64,000 nucleotides of DNA from Melampsora larici-populina 98AG31 (Eukaryota > Basidiomycota > Pucciniomycetes > Pucciniales > Melampsoraceae): assembly GCF_000204055.1 (NCBI RefSeq), contig NW_006768795.1:921211-985210 (forward strand), written 5' to 3'. The translations under genes were made by a program, and so were the position numbers. Positions 20,100-30,765 of this stretch are shown here, one piece after another. Position 1 is the stretch's first letter, and each line of letters opens with the position of its first letter. The notes beneath the pieces were generated by a model. The model searched no databases, was not told where the DNA came from, and worked only from the letters and a program-made list of their open reading frames with translations.

Positions 20100-21966
20100 T
20101 TATTATTTCAAAATCATTTGTAGTGACAGTTTTAGGAAGTATATCATCAAGATAACCAAGGCTCCACATTCTTTTTAGGTACTTTTCACTTGGGTGGCCT
20201 AATGAATAGTGTAGTTTCAAAATTGTGAGTTGATTCGACTTTGATATTGATGATAGATGTGAACGATGACTGACCGGTGATCTTATGGCCACGTACATCA
20301 TACTGCCTTCTCCGATAAATTGTCCTATGAATAGCTCCTTCTTCCCATGATCGATTCGAAAATGAGGATCTTCTAGCACAGTCGTAACAGCACCAGCTCT
20401 CAGCAAACGACCTCCAGCGATGAGGTTTCGGGATAAATCGGGTACATATAAACAATCCTTCAGCTTGATGATTTCTCCTTTAGAATTTAATAAGTTTACA
20501 TTCCCAATTGAGTGGATATCGAGAGTAGCACCTCCTCCGGCGAGATTCAATTTAGCACCGGGGTCATGATTTTCCATTAATGTAGCGGATTCGAATAAGC
20601 TCGCATCATGAAACATGTGATGCGAAGCTCCGGTATCGATCAGAGCGACTGAACCACATTTATCTCCAGCACAGGTTACTTGAGGATCGGCCGAGCATGA
20701 AAACTTTCCATCAATCTCTACTCGGTAACTAACTTCTCTTTCTTCAAGTTTGAGATTTTCAAAAGCCATATCGAGTTCTTCTGAATTTGGGAAATCAGAA
20801 AGATTAGAATGATGATTTAATCCTCTGGCTAGATGAGCACCTCGGCCACCGCGACCTCTACCACAAAAACCACCACGACCTCCACCACGGCCACCACGTG
20901 GATACTTGATCCATTCTCCAGATTCTTGTTTGGATCGTTTCCATGACTCCATTTTGCTGGCATTGTTAGGGTGATGGTAACATTCCAACTGATCGTGAGG
21001 TTTTGTTGGATGGTCCTGACCTAGGCATTTAGTCTTACTGCAAGTTTGCCATCTTCCAGTCCGGCGGCTTTGACTGGCTTCGGAAGATTCTGCGATACGA
21101 CTAGACTGTTGCCGATTGGAGGAAAACATTTTTCGAGTTTGGTAGGTTTTCTTCAATTCGGTTTCGAGGTTTAGGAATTTGACATGACCTGCGTCTAATA
21201 AATCACAGCCTTTTTCAGCCCAGCTTTGGTTGAGTGATCGGACAAATTGGCGAGCCTGTTCTTCTTCGGACATTTCACCGTTTGAACCTAGGTAAGCGTC
21301 AACTTTGGCTCTGAAGATATCAATATATTCTAATAAGTCTTTTGAGGAGGTTTGAGACAAATCAGTGATTTCGCTTCGTAACATGAGTTTGACCGACTCT
21401 GAATTACTGATATGATATTCGCGGATCGTCTTCCACAGTAAAGAAGGCGACGGTATCGTAATTTTAATACCGTTCTCAAATTTTGATATCATTGATATAA
21501 ATCGAGTGGACTGAATAAGATCAATACTAGATAGTAGCCAGTAAAACAAGGCTTTCTTGGTGGCTGATAAGACTTCGGGGTCCATACCCGTACCTCCAGC
21601 ATCTTCTGAGTCAAGATAATGGTCATAGGACGTGGCCATTAATCCAAAACGAATCGCGTCGGACCAGGCAACATAGTTGGATGTTGATAACTTGATGTTG
21701 ATGGTAATCTTATGTAAGATTGAATTCATTTTGATTGACTGACGTTGAGCGGGCGTATCGGTGTCAATTGGTGCAGTGGCAGCCATATTAGCGGATGGGA
21801 CAGTAGTATGCGCTGAATGAGCTGATTCGGATGAATTTGAATTCTCTGATTGATCTTCTGTCTGAGATCCGGCGTAAGTCTCGTTGGTATCCTCTGAGTA
21901 TGGAGCTGGGGTGGATGCAGGTGTTGGTAACTGGGAATCGTCAAGTGCTTCTTCTCTTCCTGACAT
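20077..21966 (-). CDS. Copia Gag-protease and start of integrase
   Basis: The 629-residue frame starts MSGREEALDD. It has an acidic N-terminus and a Gag capsid region (WSDAIRFGLMATSYDHYLDS, then ARQFVRSLNQSWAEKG). An RGG-rich patch (GGRGGGRGGFCGRGRGG) takes the place of a classic zinc knuckle. The aspartic protease motif is LIDTGASHHMF at about residue 450, and the GAG-pre-integrase His/Cys motif (LHYSLGHPSEKYL, CPVC) lies at the C-terminus. The frame ends at a TAA right after CPVCP, whereas the integrase continues in another frame, so a +1 shift in or near 20076-20082 is needed. In Copia elements gag-pol is normally one frame, so this is probably a recent 1-nt lesion and not programmed frameshifting. 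Confidence 0.9.
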   Translation of the reverse strand: MSGREEALDDSQLPTPASTPAPYSEDTNETYAGSQTEDQSENSNSSESAHSAHTTVPSANMAATAPIDTDTPAQRQSIKMNSILHKITINIKLSTSNYVAWSDAIRFGLMATSYDHYLDSEDAGGTGMDPEVLSATKKALFYWLLSSIDLIQSTRFISMISKFENGIKITIPSPSLLWKTIREYHISNSESVKLMLRSEITDLSQTSSKDLLEYIDIFRAKVDAYLGSNGEMSEEEQARQFVRSLNQSWAEKGCDLLDAGHVKFLNLETELKKTYQTRKMFSSNRQQSSRIAESSEASQSRRTGRWQTCSKTKCLGQDHPTKPHDQLECYHHPNNASKMESWKRSKQESGEWIKYPRGGRGGGRGGFCGRGRGGRGAHLARGLNHHSNLSDFPNSEELDMAFENLKLEEREVSYRVEIDGKFSCSADPQVTCAGDKCGSVALIDTGASHHMFHDASLFESATLMENHDPGAKLNLAGGGATLDIHSIGNVNLLNSKGEIIKLKDCLYVPDLSRNLIAGGRLLRAGAVTTVLEDPHFRIDHGKKELFIGQFIGEGSMMYVAIRSPVSHRSHLSSISKSNQLTILKLHYSLGHPSEKYLKRMWSLGYLDDILPKTVTTNDFEIITRCPVCP

Positions 21967-22002
21967 GGATTTGCGTTTCGAATGAAATAACTAAGAGCTG
22001 AA

Positions 22003-22019
22003 CCAAGCTCTCGCTACCA
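22003..22019 (-). promoter_or_regulatory. Copia primer-binding site
   Basis: On the minus strand TGGTAGCGAGAGCTTGG abuts the end of the 5' LTR. TGGTAGCG is complementary to the CGCTACCA 3' end known for fungal initiator tRNA-Met, the usual Copia primer. The tRNA identity beyond the first 8 nt is not verified. Confidence 0.6.
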
Positions 22020-22882
22020 TGAAAAGCGACAAATCTCCTTTGTCGAGATACCTGAATTCCCGTGACAGTTTCTAGAAGTGAGTCTCAATCACTTCTCGTC
22101 ACAATACCTGAAACACTAACCTGAATTCCCGTGACAGTTTCTAGAAGTGAGTCTCAATCACTTCTCGTCACAATACCTGAAACACTAACCTATAAGGTTT
22201 GTTCAGGTCACAATATAAAATAAGGAAAAGGGTCGACGCGATGAGTTCAGTAAGATTCTTTTCCTTTCCGTAAGAAGACGGATCAATTTCACCTGAATTC
22301 CCGTGACAGTTTCTAGAAGTGAGTCTCAATCACTTCTCGTCACAATACCTGAAACACTAACCTATATAGAACAAAAGATAGAAATAGACAAGTACAAAAA
22401 GGACACTACTTGTTAGATGAAGAGAATAGAAAGAATAGACCAGTTGACTATGTATCTGACCTATAAGGTTTGTTCAGGTCACAATATAAAATAAGGAAAA
22501 GGGTCGACGCGATGAGTTCAGTAAGATCTAGCGTCGACAATGATTCAGATGAAAAAGAAAAAGATAACATCACAGTATGATAATTAGTAACAGTCATATT
22601 GAAGATCAAACTAATGGAGAGTAGAGACTATTGATGATAATGTAGTGAAGGGGTTGAACTTACTCTTTTCCTTTCCGTAAGAAGACGGATAAAGGAAAAG
22701 AGTATTAGCGCGAAAAGGGGGAGGCGCAATTTAAATAGGGATCATTTAAGTTTGAGTCTGACATCTTAAGTTTGAATAAAACTACTGTATTTTAGTATGT
22801 AAAGTGATTTGATACTTAGAGTCTTATTCACCTTTCACCACGGCTGAAACCTAGGTACGAGAGACTGAGGTGTCTCTCAACA
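22020..22882 (-). repeat. Copia 5' LTR
   Basis: Same length and, by reading, the same sequence as the LTR at 16426, including the three hairpin-forming 69-bp units. As the 5' LTR of a minus-strand element it should carry the promoter. Confidence 0.95.
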
Positions 22883-22887
22883 GCAAA
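22883..22887 (+). repeat. Copia target-site duplication GCAAA, right
   Basis: Second copy of the 5-bp duplication. Coding sequence of the interrupted host gene continues from 22888. Confidence 0.95.
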
Positions 22888-25693
22888 GTCATGTATGGTG
22901 AGTTTTTATACATGAACCGTTCATTTCACATTATATATTCATTATTACTTCAATTTTCAAGCACAAAAAGGATCCGCTTTTTTTGAAGTGCCATTCATTA
23001 ACCCATGGCGAATAAAAGCAAAAGGTCGAGTCATTCGAAATGTTCCTCTAGTCTTGTACTGTGACGACCTTTCGGGTAATGTGTCGAAGAGGTGGAATAA
23101 GCACATTGCCTTCTATTTCACCTTAGCTGGTTTGCCTCCGAAATTGGCAAATCAAGAATTCAACTGTCATTTCTTATTGACTTCAAATACCGCAGGTGCC
23201 TTAGAACTGGCTGATCCCTTGATAGACGAATTGAAGTAAGATCACTGCTTTTGTTTATGATGATGCTTTTGTTTATGATGATGATGATTGTCATGATTAA
23301 CTCTGACAAGTTCTTTCAGCAAATTGATTACAGAAGGGTTTGTGGCATATGACCACAAAGCCAAATCAGAAGTCTTTGTGATGACTACCGTCCTCTGCCA
23401 TCTAGGAGACTCTTCTATGCATGCAGAGGTAACTAACACGATGAATCCAACAACCTCCCTGACGCCTTGTAGGATTTGTCACTTGAATGTGAAATCTTTG
23501 GCAGAAAAGCGGTCAAAAAAGTATGTATGTGACTTTGGTGGCATAGACAAAGCTGGAGAACAGGTGAGATATAAAGAGAAAACAACATCACCGTTAAGGA
23601 TGTGCTTAATTTTGTGATTTTTATCTTTTCTTTAGAGTTGTGTACCCACACGTGATTGGGCAGCCACGGCGAAGGGGACCAAAGATCTCTGGAAAAAGGC
23701 CCAGCTTCCAGGACCGATCTCTCACTTTGAAACAGAATCAGCATCCCTCGGCCTACGAGACGCATTAAACACAACTTTTGTCAAACGTGCTCAAGACCTA
23801 CACAAGAATCAAAATGTGTCTAAAGATTATATAGCTGACATGTGTCGTGAACTGAATGAGAAGTTTGGAGAACGTTTATTTAACCCGTTCCTGCGTTTAA
23901 AAGGTGTACTTTTGGCTTCCTGTAATTCTTTGATTGCTTTTGCCAGCTAAAAACTTCTTCTTTTCAGGCTTCAACGGACATCAAGATACGCCGGTTGAAA
24001 TTTTGCATGTGGCTTTGTTAGGGATTTCAAAATACTTATTGCGGCATCAAATGAAAAGCTGCAGCCCCGCCGAAAAGGACAAACTATGGGGCCGCTGGAG
24101 GTCGTTTGACGCATCAGGTCTAAATATTCCCCCGATCCAGCCAAAAAGTATGATTCAGCATTTTCAAAGTCTGAATGGAAAAGAATTCCGTGTGGTTCTG
24201 CAGGCGGCTCCTTTTATTTTTTTGGAAACTAAAATGACTGATGAGGAACGTCAAGCGTGGACCGCATTGGCTCACTTAGCACCATATCTCTTCCAGACTG
24301 AGATCTCCGACATTGATCTCTACCTCAACGAACTCGAGAATCTTATCCAGATTTTCTTGAAGAAAATTGTGAAACTTTTGGCACAATGGTGCAATAAGCC
24401 AAAGTTTCACATGTTGATACATTTATGTGACTCAATTCGCAGGTTTGGACCGGCCTGTCTTTTTGCAACCGAAAATTTTGAATCTTATAACGGAAACACT
24501 CAAAGTGCATCAGTTCATTCAAATCATTTAAGTCCAGGACGAGATATTGCAAACTCCTTCAACAGTTACAAACTGATTAGAGCGCTAACTTGCGGAGCAA
24601 CATTATATGATCACAAATTGAAAACATACATCCGCTCAGGCTCAAAAGTCCAAGAAGTCTTTCGAAATAATAAACTCTTTCAAAAAGCCTTAGGTTTCAA
24701 TTCTTCATGGAATGCGGAGAATCAAATTCGGATTGGAAGTAAGCACAGTAACATTTTTTGCTCATCAAATCATCCAAGACTAAACAGCTACATTACTATT
24801 TGATTTGTCAACTATAGAAAAAGAAAAATCACAACCATCACAAACCAGAGATCTGATTCCTAATGAGATCTTCAATACATTTTCTGCTGAGGACTGGAAA
24901 GTCCTTGAATCTGTCATGTTAAAGAACCAACAGAAAGTGACTTCGACTTGTTTTGTTTCTTTCAAAAACATCAATTCTAGCATAGGCAGGATAGCTCGTG
25001 TTAAAAGAATCTGGGGTGTAGGCAGCTGCGGGATTCAACAGGCAATGATTGAAGCAAGCTATTGTGAAAAGGGGCAGGTCAGCGTGTTCTATGGAATGCG
25101 TGAAATAAAGCAAACTGATGAAACTGTGTGGATTACAATTGAGGTGAGTTATCACCCATACATTCAGTGTGACGAACTTAACCCTTGTATTGGAAAAAAA
25201 AACGCAGGACATTGAAGGTGTTCTGAACGTTCAACACAATTGCCATCAAAGCAAATGTGATGTTCAGAAGGTAAGGCCGACCATGATAGAACACCAAGTG
25301 TCGAACAAACTGGAGTATGCAGTGGTTCATGAAACCACCATGGAATTCATCTTAAATTCGGGGGCCTTCTATTCAGCTGAGCTCCATCGTACCTCTGCTC
25401 AAATGATATTCAAACAAAGCGATTCAAATGATTGGGTCATGGCTGTGGAGAAAGGACTTTCGAACTGGGAAGAAGCGGTAAAAAAGAAAGATGAAACCAA
25501 GGAGAAGAAACGGCAAAAGGAAAAGGACAAATTGTTAGATAGCGAAACAGGTCAACTTCCGGCCAAGAAGAAAAGGAAAACAAAGGACAATTGCCATTCA
25601 CAGCTTTCTGGGCCATCTAATTCTGAACTGGTTGATAGGTATTTGTCTCATGGTCAACCGATTGCTGGTCCTTCCAATGCATCGGTTAAATAG
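22888..25693 (+). CDS. 3' part of the Tnp2-like transposase gene (seven or eight exons)
   Basis: Coding resumes at 22888 and runs in exons ending about 22897, then 22962-23236, 23320-23563, 23636-23903, 23968-24738, 24818-25143 and 25208-25693, all GT-AG with matching phases. Conserved blocks: NPWRIKAKGRVIRNVPL, YCDDLSGNVSKRWNKH with an Asp pair, LTPCRICHLN, ERLFNPFLRLKGFNG, DTPVEILHVALLG, KPKFHMLIHL, SVHSNHLSPGRDIA, and a lysine-rich end (AKKKRKTK). These match my memory of the rust Tnp2/CACTA-like family. Except for the Copia insertion and the doubtful spot at 15681, the reading is intact, so the gene may have been functional until very recently. Confidence 0.75.
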
Positions 25694-25878
25694 ATCTTTC
25701 TAATCATTTACACTGAATCATCTTAACATGTGATCTTTCTTCATTTCGTTCTCTTCTCTCTATTTCATTATACTTTTACAATGTTAACTCAGTGCTTTTT
25801 GTACAATGTTGAATCCATCTTTGATCGCCTTATCTTTTTTATCATTCTCTTCTCTGTGTTTAATTATAACTTTTACAT

Positions 25879-26118
25879 AGCATTCTCTATGCTTTTGATT
25901 GCTACAAAGCTCTCTTACAGTTTTGGAGAGCTTTCAGTCAAAAGCGATAGCACTCTCTATGCTTTTGATCGCTACAAAGCTCTCTTACAGTTTTGGAGAG
26001 CTTTCAGTCAAAAGCGATAGCATTCTCTATGCTTTTGATCGCTACAAAGAGACCTTACAGTTTGGGAGAGCTTTCAGTCAAAAGCAATAGCATTCTCTAA
26101 GCTTTTGATTGCTACAAA
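25879..26118. repeat. 70-bp palindromic tandem repeat, about 3.4 copies
   Basis: Units start at about 25879, 25949, 26019 and a partial at 26089. Each reads as a nested hairpin: GCTTTTGA ... AAAGCTCTC ... GAGAGCTTT ... TCAAAAGC. Between units there are only a few substitutions (for example GCGAT/GCAAT). No protein is implied, although the frame stays open by chance across most units. Confidence 0.9.
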
Positions 26119-26178
26119 GCCCTTTGAACTTGGGCTGATTTGATTTTTCTATAAAAACTGGTCTGATGAAGTTGTTTT

Positions 26179-26443
26179 CGCCATCAACCAATCTCCATCA
26201 GCATGATCTCTTTTTTTATTGCCTCTTAACTCGAGTCATTCATTTTGTTCGAAGGCAGTGAGCCAACAGTAATAAAATGAATGATGGAGATTGGTTGATG
26301 GCGTCTTAACTCAAGTCATTCATTTTGTTCGAAGGCAGTGAGCCAACAGTAATAAAATGAATGATGGAGATTGGTTGATGGCGTCTTAACTCGAGTCATT
26401 CATTTTGTTCGAAGGCAGTGAGCCAACAGTAATAAAATGAATG
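26179..26443. repeat. 80-bp palindromic tandem repeat with outer inverted repeat
   Basis: Units 26224-26303, 26304-26383 and 26384 to about 26443 are near identical. Each holds CATTCATTTT ... AAAATGAATG as an inner palindrome. Each full unit ends in GGAGATTGGTTGATGGCG, the reverse complement of CGCCATCAACCAATCTCC at 26179-26196 upstream of the array. A CATGATCTCTTTTTTTATTGC-like block bounds both sides. Confidence 0.9.
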
Positions 26444-27033
26444 ATCTCTTTTTTTATTGCATCTTATCTCGAGTCATCCTTGATGTTCACTCACAAAGGA
26501 TATGTTTGCACTTTCATAAGGATATCTTTGAACTTTCGTTGATAGCTTTAACTCTCGATTTATTGATAAAACATCTTATCTTGAGTCATTCTTTTTTTTC
26601 AAAGGAAGTCAATGAATTGAATGATGTATCTATTTTTTCAAAGTTTCAAAGGATATCTTTGAACTTTTGAATGATATCTTTAAACCTCTCAAAGCGTATC
26701 ATTTCTTTGAGAGGATATCATTGAAAAGGATGATATCTTATGATGACAGAGAGCCTCGATTGCAGTGTGTCTTATAAGAGGTCCCTTCTTCCCTTATCTT
26801 CCTCACAAATTCGCATTTTTGGATTGATCTCCACTGAGGTGTGATCTTTGAAGTGTGACCAATCAAACACTCGCGGGGCCGGGCCAAATTGACGTGATCC
26901 ACCCTTCAAATTAACTCTTTGCACTGTTCTCTTCATGTTGTTTATTTTTTCATTACCTCGCATCTTCCCTCTCACTCAAAACTCAACATCTTTGCAAAAC
27001 CCAACATCTTTGCCTTTGCCTTCACCTTCACCA

Positions 27034-29108
27034 ATGCCCTCTCATAGTCAACGATATCGACCGTACAACCGCAACCGGGCTGCAACTTCACAAGCCAGTC
27101 CTCAAGATCAGCGCTCCTCGCCTCACAAGTCTCCTGGTTCTCGTGCATCAACTCGTACGAGGAGTCATTGGAACCGCCAGTCAACCGAAGACCTTGACAA
27201 TCACAACTCTCAAAATCTACCTCAGACGGATTCTCGCAAAGATACCTTTGATCAAGATGATTTGGATCTATTCAACGGTGGATCTGGCGATGACACTTAC
27301 GATGGCTCCAACAACCGTTCTTATAAGCCCAATGGCCATGATGGTGATGGTGATGGTAGTGGAGACCGAAGTGATGGTGAAGGTGATGGTAGTCAAGATC
27401 GAAGTGATGATAATCGTGATGGTAGTGAAGATCGAAGTGATGATAAACATGATGGTAGTGAAGATCGAAGTGATGATAATCGTAAGTTTCTAGAAAATCA
27501 TTGCCAACTGTTGAACACGCTGATAACTTCATATTACCCGTTTTGACCACAGAGACCATCACATCCAGAACTCGTTCGCAAATGCAGTTGAACAGCACCA
27601 GCCGAGAAACTGCTGTACCTTATCATATGACGGGTGCGCAATCACAATCCTTTGATTGTGTTGCTACATGGGCGGATCTACATGAAGATGGTCGCATTCT
27701 TGGACAAAAACTTTGTAACGTGAGTAAGATGAGGTGACTGACCCCACAGAAACGGCCATACTGATTCTCTGTATGGCAGGTTACTGGGAGTGAGGAACAA
27801 TTCCATGCGTGCATGGTTGCTACTCTATCCATGCGCCAAGAGATGGTAATATTATCAAACCAGCTTGAAGAGATCAAGAGACAAGTAAGCAGAATTCCCC
27901 GTGGTGGATGTGATTGGAAAGACCAAGACCATAGCGAGCTAAAAGTACGCCGTCTTCTCTCATTCATTTCAAATCGTTTAATATAACAAACACTGAATCC
28001 ACTCTCTTCATCTATCACAGGCATTCGTGCGTTCTATAGCAAAAAAGAGGATAATGGACGGTGATGTTCAGGCATACACCGCCAAGGAAAACAAAGTCAT
28101 CAATGAGGACCCTTTACCCTTTTGTTTGTATGGAAAAGTCATGGTAAGTTTTCATTTGTCTGCCAATCTGTTAATCCCCAAGAACTATGACGTTGATGAG
28201 AATACAGTCTGACATCCTAGGGAAACCAACGGACTGGAAGAAGGAATATCTTCCACCCCGATATGGTAAAGATCCAGACAATAAATCCAGCCGTGCATTC
28301 AATTCTTTGGTAAATACTGCTTTAAAGGAGATCCGAAAGGAATTCGAAACAATTGTAAGCAGTTACGTTTTGTCAGATTCAAATTCATCTGTCTGATCAA
28401 CCATCTCCAGCTCCTTCAAAACATCAAGCTTCCAGACCGCAAAGCACCACGTGTTGATGCAGCAGTACCGGTTCTTGACTCGGTTATTGTCAAAGTAAGT
28501 CTCTTGTTATCAAATGTTTGTCTTTTTATTCAGTCCAAAATTCTTTTACATATACACAGCTGTACCAAAAAGAACATGGAGTCAGTGGTCAAGTCCTTGT
28601 CCCAAAAGAGGTACTGGACAAAGTGGGCTACCTGCGATCATCTCGATATGCATGGTTGGTACGTAGTGTTCTATCATTGTTTCACGTGTTTTATCTCTAA
28701 CTGCTTTTGTTCTGCCTCTCAGAGGATGCAGGCCATCCACTGGGGGATAAACCGTAATGACAACAAATTCAAATATGGTCAGTGATCCTTGTGGGATGTT
28801 GTTGATGATCAACTGGAGCACTTACGTAGTAAATCTGCACGATACCGTCACGCGTAAGTTATCTTATTTCATTGAAAGACTATGAACTCCAAACTGCTCA
28901 CAAAGGCAAGTTTTGCAGTTTTTTCACCTTATGTGACCAATATGACATCGATCGCATTGATGGTACCAAGAATTTTGCCCAACTACAGGATTCTACCAAA
29001 TTCTCGTTGCCCACTGAGAAACGCATACAGGAAGAAATCGAATACTTGAATAAGACCCATGGAACGGAACAGTCACCAGAGGAAGCGATGCATGTACACG
29101 AAGAATAG
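27034..29108 (+). CDS. Nine-exon protein with acidic GSEDRSDD repeats, family unknown
   Basis: Exons 27034-27481, 27553-27719, 27780-27944, 28021-28143, 28208-28354, 28411-28494, 28560-28658, 28723-28777 and 28879-29108 have GT-AG borders and consistent phases, giving 505 residues. The N-terminus is basic and Ser/Arg-rich. Exon 1 ends in about four 11-residue acidic repeats (DGSEDRSDDKH type, 33-nt units). The rest is globular: LGKPTDWKKEYLPPRYGKD, FNSLVNTALKEIRKEFETI, GVSGQVLVPKEVLDKVGYLR. An in-frame ATG at 26935 would add 33 residues. Intron 8 (28778-28878) contains an open stretch with a protein-like SLWDVVDDQLEHL after a TGA, perhaps a lost exon part. It follows the Tnp2-like gene on the same strand and might be its second transposon gene; this is inference. 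Confidence 0.6.
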
Positions 29109-29714
29109 GTTTTATGTATTGATTTATGGCATATAGATTTGCCTTTGTTTTCATCTCTCATTTTCTCTCATTTTCTCTCTGATAAATGTTCCATTTATGT
29201 AAATATATAGTTTTTTCTCATCTTTGTTATCCTTGGTCTTTGAGTTGTTTTTTTCCGTTTCTATCTCTAATTTTCTCTCTTATTCATTTCTGTAACATAG
29301 TTTTTTCAAACTTAGTTTTGAGTCGTTAGTTTCCATCATTTTTGTCTTGATTATCTATCTCAATGATGTTTCATTGTTGTATTTTTGATCTTTTCAGTCC
29401 GGTATTTGAGTCGTTTTGAATGTAGCAATCAATTGGTTTCTTTTGTGCTTTTATGACCAAGTGAGTATGAGTTGAGACATTCAATAGAGTGAATAAAATG
29501 AGCCTATTATCTCCTTCCCAGTAAGCATGGTTGGAGTATTCAACCAGTTTGTAATTAGTGGTAACCCGTGTGGTTACCAGTGTCAAAAAACCCGTTGACA
29601 ACACCGTAAGACGGCCACGTGTTATCAACGTTGGTCACCACCAATAAGATACCCGGTCCTCAACCGGGGGTCACCACCCGATGAAAGCCGGTTACACAGG
29701 GCTCGTGGTGTAAG
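29109..29714. other. Intergenic, no supported gene
   Basis: T-rich DNA follows the stop of the nine-exon gene. From about 29550 it becomes GC-richer with CCGG- and GGTCACCACC-rich repeats that lead into the exon-4-like fragment at 29715. No ORF is supported. Confidence 0.4.
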
Positions 29715-29795
29715 ACTCAAACTAATCCGAGTTACGAGCCAAAAGTTGTAGTACCCACTAAACCAAACAAAACAGTCAAAACTCCTGCTTACTGA
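29715..29795 (+). pseudogene. Third, short copy of exon 4 of the secreted repeat protein
   Basis: The fragment begins AAG/ACTCAAACTAATCC, again at the exon-4 junction. It encodes 26 residues ending VPTKPNKTVKTPAY before a TGA. KTPAY matches the KTPAYPTKP segment of the intact protein. GGGCTCGTGGTGTA (29699-29712) lies just upstream, one mismatch from the inverted repeat that flanks the 14389 copy. It is too short to be a gene. Confidence 0.45.
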
Positions 29796-29824
29796 TTAAG
29801 TGATCGATTTGATTCGATTTCTAA

Positions 29825-30705
29825 GGCCCCGTTTGGTATGGCTTACAAATACCGGAAGAAATGTATTATTTTTTGAAAATGATCTATTTTACACTTTTTC
29901 AAAAAAACTCGTTTGTTATCGCTTTTGCCCTCCTTTGCCCCTCCTTTTGAAAGCCATTTTTCAGTTCATAATCTATTATTTTGGATCATTTTGAAAGCTG
30001 CTCCAGACCAGCTTTCAAGTCTCAATAATCCATTATCAACCCGGGAAAGCCTCAAAACTCGGGGCTCTGTCGCATCAAGATTCAAGACGACTTCCGATCA
30101 AAATCTTGACAACTGCAAACGATTCTTTTTCCATCACGCAAGAAACTTCAAATGTTCATGTTAATTATCAACTTTAGTCTGATTTGTATATCTTCAATTG
30201 TTGTAACGCGACTTCGATCTTTGCTAACGACTGTGATCCTTACAAGTTCAACTCTCATTTTGTAATGACTTGACCTTCACAATCATCAATTTGACTTTCG
30301 TCTTTCACTCAATTCCTGGTGATAGATAGAAACAACATCACCTGTTTCTTGGTGAACATATAGACTGAGGAGTTCAGACTTGGACCAAGTGATCATTTCA
30401 CTACTGATTAACTCCATTAACCCATTATGTAGTATTCTATTGAGTCATCAATGGATCAATAGCCAAGTTGTGTTGATCTCTAAACGACTTGACCCATCAA
30501 AAATCAAGATGATAGTAGATTTTGATTGATATGTAGTCAAGTTTGATGAAATACCAAACGAGAACAAACAACATCAAGTGATTTTTGCTTTGAAAATTGA
30601 ATTTCAGATCTGAAAATTGGCTTCATAAAATAATAGATTATGCAATGCATAATCTATTAATCTCTAATGTATTTATAAAAGCTAAAAGCTATACCAAACG
30701 GGGCC
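29825..30705. mobile_element. MITE with TAA target duplication (PIF/Harbinger-like)
   Basis: Ends are GGCCCCGTTTGGTAT (29825-29839) and ATACCAAACGGGGCC (30691-30705), a perfect 15-bp terminal inverted repeat, with GGCTT/AAGCT continuing it imperfectly. TAA occurs directly outside both ends (29822-29824 and 30706-30708), the 3-bp duplication of PIF/Harbinger elements. It is 881 bp and has no transposase ORF. Confidence 0.85.
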
Positions 30706-30765
30706 TAAGTATGTTGTAAAAACTAACAATTTGTTTACCTACAAAAGTATCAGTTGTTTATCTTA

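Larger units (their letters stand above)
16426..22882 (-). mobile_element. Ty1/Copia LTR retrotransposon, young, nested in the Tnp2-like gene
   Basis: Two 863-bp LTRs, 16426-17288 and 22020-22882, begin TGAAAAGCGAC and end CTCTCAACA. They appear identical wherever compared by eye. A perfect 5-bp target duplication GCAAA lies at 16421-16425 and 22883-22887. Internal order on the minus strand is Gag, protease, integrase, RT, RNase H, which defines Copia. A primer-binding site (TGGTAGCGAGAGCTTGG, 22003-22019) directly follows the 5' LTR. A polypurine tract (ACAGGGGGTG) precedes the 3' LTR. The coding region has one frameshift near 20080. The insertion is recent by LTR identity. Confidence 0.95.

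Noticed and set aside
15064..26200. CACTA terminal repeats around the Tnp2-like gene
   Set aside because: I looked for CACTA/CACTGT-like ends near 14.7-15.1 kb and 25.7-26.2 kb and saw no matching inverted pair, so no element boundaries are claimed.
25879..26443. CRISPR-like array
   Set aside because: Units are directly adjacent without unique spacers, are 70-80 bp, and the surrounding genes have eukaryotic introns.
28778..28878. Calling the nine-exon gene a pseudogene because of TGA at 28783
   Set aside because: A GTCAGT-AAAG intron at this place removes the stop and joins in correct phase, giving a complete reading frame.
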